DNA of 64,000 nucleotides, from contig JASBVN010000012.1 in the NCBI GenBank assembly GCA_029961045.1, forward strand, positions 24,108-88,107, given 5' to 3'. The notes beneath the pieces are model-generated. The model was not told the origin of the DNA. It was given only the letters and a program-made list of their open reading frames with translations, and searched no databases. Source of the DNA: Alicyclobacillaceae bacterium (GTDB taxonomy: Bacteria; Bacillota; Bacilli; Kyrpidiales; Kyrpidiaceae). Numbering within the stretch: position 1 is the stretch's first letter; every line of letters starts with the position of its first letter. This document shows positions 60,904 to 64,000 of the stretch, piece by piece. A program made the position numbers and the translations under genes.

Positions 60904-62271
60904 ATGGAGAAAAAAGCCTTGCGTTTCCTTTGCCCGAACGGGCACCTCGGCTTTGCTCCCATCAAAACGGACAGTTTCTACCGGGGCGTTGCGACGAATC
61001 CGGATTTCATCCTGGCAGATTCGGGCAGTGACGACATCGGCCCCGGCCCTCTAGGCTCCGATACATCGACGAGCCCCTTGGAGTGGCAAACCCATGATCT
61101 GGAACACATGCTTTTGGCCTCCCGCAAACTGGGAGTCCCCATGCTCATCGGTTCCGCAGGAGATACCGGGACCAACAGCCGGGTGGATCTGTACGTGAAC
61201 ATCATTAAGGAACTCGCGGAAAAACACGGCTTAAAAAAATTTAAGATCGGCTATTTCTATTCCGAAGTCAGTAAGGATTATATACTGAAAAAAATGGAAA
61301 ACGGTGAGGTCATCGAAGGGTTGGACGGCCGTCCCAACCTGACCAAGGAGGATCTCGATAAAACCGACCGCATTGTGGCCATGGCCGGCGTGCACCCCTA
61401 CATCAAACTATTGGACATGGGGGCCGACGTCATCATAGGCGGCCGGTCGAGCGACTGCGCCATCTTCGCCGCTCCTGCGATTCGCGCCGGATTTCCCGAA
61501 AGTCTCGCCTATTACCTCGGCAAGGTACTGGAATGCGCCTCCTTCTGTGCCGAACCTTACGGCGGCAAAGAAACGGTGATCGGCACCATCACCGACTCGG
61601 ATGTGAAAGTGACGGCGATGCACCCCGACCAGCGCTGCACGGTGGCGTCCGTTGCCGGTCACGCGATGTACGAAAGGTCCAATCCCTTTTACGAATATGT
61701 CTTGGGCGGCGTACTGGACATGAGCCGGTGTCATTACGAGCAATACGACGAAAAGACTTGTCGCATCACCGGGCCAAAATTTATCCCCTCGAATCAGTGG
61801 CGGGTGAAGCTGGAGGGTTCCGGTAAAGTCGGAGAGCGTTATATCGGGATAGCCGGCATCCGGGACCCCTACACCATCCGGCACATCGACCAGGTGATCG
61901 AATGGGCGAAAGCGCAGGTGAGGGAACGTTTCGGCGAAAGCGGGTATCAACTGCACTACCATGTCTTCGGGAAAAACGGCGTGATGGGCGAACTGGAACC
62001 GGTGAAAGAAATCCGTTCGCACGAACTTTGCCTCGTCGTGGAAGGGATTGCCCCCACCCGGGAGATGGCCAAAGAAGTGACCATGATGGGCACCCGACAA
62101 ATGTTTTACGCCCGTCTGCCAGAGGTAAAAGGAACGGCCGGCGGCGCTTCCTTCATTGTCGACGAAGTTTTGCCGGCCTCGGCCGCCTATATGTGGACGG
62201 TCAACCATACGGTGACCTTAGACGATCCCCTGGAACTATTCCCGACCTATATAACGGAAGCAGGAAAATAA
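60904..62271 (+). CDS. AtuA-like (DUF1446) protein
   Basis: A 455-residue protein of the acyclic-terpene-utilisation AtuA/DUF1446 family. Signatures are ADSGSDDIGPGPLGSDTS, MLIGSAGDTGTNSRVD, GADVIIGGRSSDCAIFAAPAIRAGFPESLAYYLGKVLE and HELCLVVEGIAPTREMAKEVTMMGTRQMFYARLP. Members occur in terpenoid and other acyl-CoA degradation clusters, but their reaction is unresolved. GGGGAGG lies seven bases before the ATG at 60904. It leads an operon with DUF4387, CoA-transferase and acyl-CoA dehydrogenase genes. Confidence 0.85.
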   Translation: MEKKALRFLCPNGHLGFAPIKTDSFYRGVATNPDFILADSGSDDIGPGPLGSDTSTSPLEWQTHDLEHMLLASRKLGVPMLIGSAGDTGTNSRVDLYVNIIKELAEKHGLKKFKIGYFYSEVSKDYILKKMENGEVIEGLDGRPNLTKEDLDKTDRIVAMAGVHPYIKLLDMGADVIIGGRSSDCAIFAAPAIRAGFPESLAYYLGKVLECASFCAEPYGGKETVIGTITDSDVKVTAMHPDQRCTVASVAGHAMYERSNPFYEYVLGGVLDMSRCHYEQYDEKTCRITGPKFIPSNQWRVKLEGSGKVGERYIGIAGIRDPYTIRHIDQVIEWAKAQVRERFGESGYQLHYHVFGKNGVMGELEPVKEIRSHELCLVVEGIAPTREMAKEVTMMGTRQMFYARLPEVKGTAGGASFIVDEVLPASAAYMWTVNHTVTLDDPLELFPTYITEAGK

Positions 62272-62285
62272 GGAGGACGGAGAAA

Positions 62286-62609
62286 ATGGCCACCGTGAAG
62301 CTTGCGGAACTGGCGAAGACCATTCGCAGCAAAAATGCGGGCACCGACAAGATTACCTTTGATATTATTTTTCAAGAAAAGGATACCTATGAAAGGGTGA
62401 AGAAGAGCCGGGTGTTAACCCGCGAAACCGTTTGCAAACTTTATAACATCGGACCGGAAAAAATTTCCGATTTTGTGGAGTTTGACCCTGCTTACGCGAT
62501 TAAATTTACGATTTATCGGGACCGGCCGAGCGGCAGTCCCGGCGATTCTGATATCTTCGGCTGTCAACAATATGCGCCTCTCTTGGATATTGAGGTGCCG
62601 CTAGAATAG
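62286..62609 (+). CDS. DUF4387 protein, partner of AtuA-like
   Basis: A 107-residue protein matching DUF4387: LAELAKTIRSKNAGTDKITFDIIFQEKDTYERVKKS, LTRETVCKLYNI and AIKFTIYRDRPSGSPGDSDIFGCQQYAPLLDIEVP. This small domain is often encoded beside AtuA-like proteins, or fused to them, and may form their second subunit. GGAGGACGGAG precedes the ATG. The gap from the AtuA-like stop is only 14 bases. Confidence 0.85.
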   Translation: MATVKLAELAKTIRSKNAGTDKITFDIIFQEKDTYERVKKSRVLTRETVCKLYNIGPEKISDFVEFDPAYAIKFTIYRDRPSGSPGDSDIFGCQQYAPLLDIEVPLE

Positions 62610-62650
62610 GACGTACCTGCCGGGCTGCGTCCTGAAAGAGGAGGACACCC

Positions 62651-63871
62651 ATGAATCAGCCATTGTCCGGTGTGAGGATTTTGGATCTGTCCCGGGTGCT
62701 GGCGGGGCCCTTTTGCACCATGATCCTGGGGGATCTCGGGGCGGACGTCGTCAAGGTGGAGGCTCCCCGCGGAGGGGACGAAACCCGGGCCTGGGGGCCT
62801 CCCTTCGCGGGGAAGGTGAGCGCCTATTACCTGTGCGCCAACCGGAACAAACGGTCCATCGCCGTCGATCTGAAAACCCCCGAAGGGCGGGAGATCGTTC
62901 GTCGGCTGGCCGCCGCCAGCGACGTGGTCATTGAAAATTTTCGCCCCGGAAAGGCGGAGGAGCTCGGGGTCGGGTACGCCCAGTTGAAAGCGATCCGCCC
63001 GGATCTGGTGTACTGTTCCATCAGCGGGTTCGGACAGACGGGGCCGTACCGCCACCTGCCGGGGTACGATTTTGTCGTTCAGGCGATGTCGGGACTGATG
63101 AGCATTACCGGAGAGGCGGACGGTCCACCGGTGAAAGTGGGGGTGGCGGTGGCCGACGTGTTCACCGGCCTGTTTGCCGCCGTAGGAATCCTGTCCGCCC
63201 TGCGGGTGAAGGAGCGGACGGGCGTGGGCCAGCACATCGACCTGGCCTTGATGGATGCACAAATCGCGGCGCTGGTCAACGTGGCGAGCAATTATCTGGT
63301 GGGAGGGCGAGTGCCGGGCCGCTACGGGAATCAGCATCCGAACATCGTGCCGTACCAGACCTTTGAGGCGGCGGACGGAGAGATGGCGGTGGCGGTGGGC
63401 AACGACCGGCAATTCCGGCGCCTCTGCGAGGTGCTGGGGAGGCCGGAGCTGGCGGAGGATCCGAGATTTGCCACAAACGACCGGCGGGTGGAGAACCGGG
63501 AGGTGCTGATCCCCCTGTTGCAGGAACGGTTCCGGGAGAAGGACCGGAAGGCGTGGATGGCGGCGCTGGCGGAACACGAGATTCCCTGCGGGCCGATTCA
63601 GACGCTGGACCAGGTGTTTGCCGATCCCCAGGTGCAGGCGCGGGAGCTGGTGCGAACCTTGGTTCACCCCACGGCCGGAGAGGTGCCGGTGGTGTTCAAT
63701 CCGATCAAATTGTCGGAAACGCCGGCCCAGATCCGGAGGCACCCGCCGGAATTGGGGGAGCACACTGAAGAGGTTCTGCTGGAACTGGGGTTCATCCCCG
63801 AACAGATCCGAGATTGGGAGGCGGCGGGGATCATCCGGTGTTCCGGCAAAAGGCCCGGCGGCGGAGCGTGA
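62651..63871 (+). CDS. CaiB/BaiF family (class III) CoA-transferase
   Basis: A 406-residue CoA-transferase. LSGVRILDLSRVLAGPFCTMILGDLGADVVKVEAPRGGDETR is the N-terminal signature, with RNKRSIAVDLKTPEGREIV and the catalytic Asp in GYDFVVQAMSGLMSITGE. GQHIDLALMDAQIAAL and QTLDQVFADPQVQAREL complete the family. It moves CoA between acids, activating the substrate without ATP. GAAAGAGGAGG precedes the ATG. It sits between the AtuA-like pair and the acyl-CoA dehydrogenase. Confidence 0.93.
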   Translation: MNQPLSGVRILDLSRVLAGPFCTMILGDLGADVVKVEAPRGGDETRAWGPPFAGKVSAYYLCANRNKRSIAVDLKTPEGREIVRRLAAASDVVIENFRPGKAEELGVGYAQLKAIRPDLVYCSISGFGQTGPYRHLPGYDFVVQAMSGLMSITGEADGPPVKVGVAVADVFTGLFAAVGILSALRVKERTGVGQHIDLALMDAQIAALVNVASNYLVGGRVPGRYGNQHPNIVPYQTFEAADGEMAVAVGNDRQFRRLCEVLGRPELAEDPRFATNDRRVENREVLIPLLQERFREKDRKAWMAALAEHEIPCGPIQTLDQVFADPQVQARELVRTLVHPTAGEVPVVFNPIKLSETPAQIRRHPPELGEHTEEVLLELGFIPEQIRDWEAAGIIRCSGKRPGGGA

Positions 63872-63956
63872 AGGGCCGAATCCGGCAGTCGGCTGATGCG
63901 AAGATCGTTGCGTGAAGAAGTTTTCGTAAAAATTCTCTGCAGAAAGGGGACGGAGG

Positions 63957-64000
63957 ATGCTGGATTTCAGCCTGACGGAAGAACAACTCGCGGTGCGGGA
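63957..64000 (+). CDS. Acyl-CoA dehydrogenase, 3' end outside the window
   Basis: Only the first 14 codons are present (MLDFSLTEEQLAVR). This is the typical acyl-CoA dehydrogenase N-terminus of the form DFsLTeEQ. GGGGACGGAGG precedes the ATG. It fits the next step after CoA activation. The identification rests on a very short segment and on context. Confidence 0.65.
   Translation, partial: MLDFSLTEEQLAVR

Overview
The window is a GC-rich stretch (most genes strongly G/C-biased at third positions) from a Gram-positive, probably endospore-forming and aerobic or facultatively respiring Firmicute. The reasons are Bacillus-type Shine-Dalgarno sequences, frequent TTG/GTG starts, FabL next to an Ntdp/YgaC homologue and MutY (the Bacillus fabL-ygaC-mutY neighbourhood), YuzB-like and SPFH/Arc pairs, and a CsoR-type copper site. 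A thermophilic Alicyclobacillaceae relative such as Kyrpidia is a plausible source, but this is inference. No rRNA, tRNA, CRISPR array, insertion sequence or prophage structural gene was found.

Layout. 1-9 kb: 5'-cut membrane protein; minus operon AI-2E permease-ntdp-fabL; glycosyltransferase; mutY; PduO-type cobalamin adenosyltransferase; EamA transporter. 8.5-15.3 kb: thiD, single-chain class I fumarase, glycolate oxidase operon glcE-glcF-glcD. 15.4-27.3 kb: arginase-fold protein, MFS exporter, sfsA, recJ, acyl-CoA synthetase, truncated globin, AEC permease, HAD phosphatase, RraA-like protein, transketolase. 27.5-34.6 kb: a ten-gene cytochrome c maturation operon (ccmE-F-H-I'-X-A-B-C-D-G), a System I set unusual for a Firmicute, with a Cys-type CcmE and a CcmH whose cysteines are eight residues apart. 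34.6-35.6 kb: SPFH protein and Arc-like regulator.

35.7-40.1 kb: a compact, translationally coupled operon of a two-heme ferric-reductase-like membrane protein, two very short proteins carrying VQxxTGA motifs, an ApbE flavin transferase and a two-component system. It looks like a miniature extracytoplasmic flavinylation/electron-transfer system, and it is the most interesting locus here. An 11-bp-period direct repeat upstream is a candidate site for the operon's own OmpR-type regulator.

40.1-53.5 kb: tetR-enoyl-CoA hydratase-acyl-CoA synthetase operon with a perfect palindrome, a degenerate HD-GYP protein, a phage-like xre/xre/immA module, YbaK, YuzB, AlkA, a coiled-coil protein, CopA, a radical SAM protein, a thioesterase and a zinc alcohol dehydrogenase. 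53.5-64 kb: accessory catabolic region. It has a Co-type nitrile hydratase (beta-alpha-accessory) plus amidase, a TRAP-like permease pair without a visible binding protein, a class I amidotransferase-like hydrolase, a GntR/HutC regulator, then AtuA-like/DUF4387/CoA-transferase/acyl-CoA dehydrogenase (3' cut). Probably nitriles are hydrated and hydrolysed to acids, and a separate acid is activated to CoA and oxidised. Several shared operator-like repeats tie these units together.
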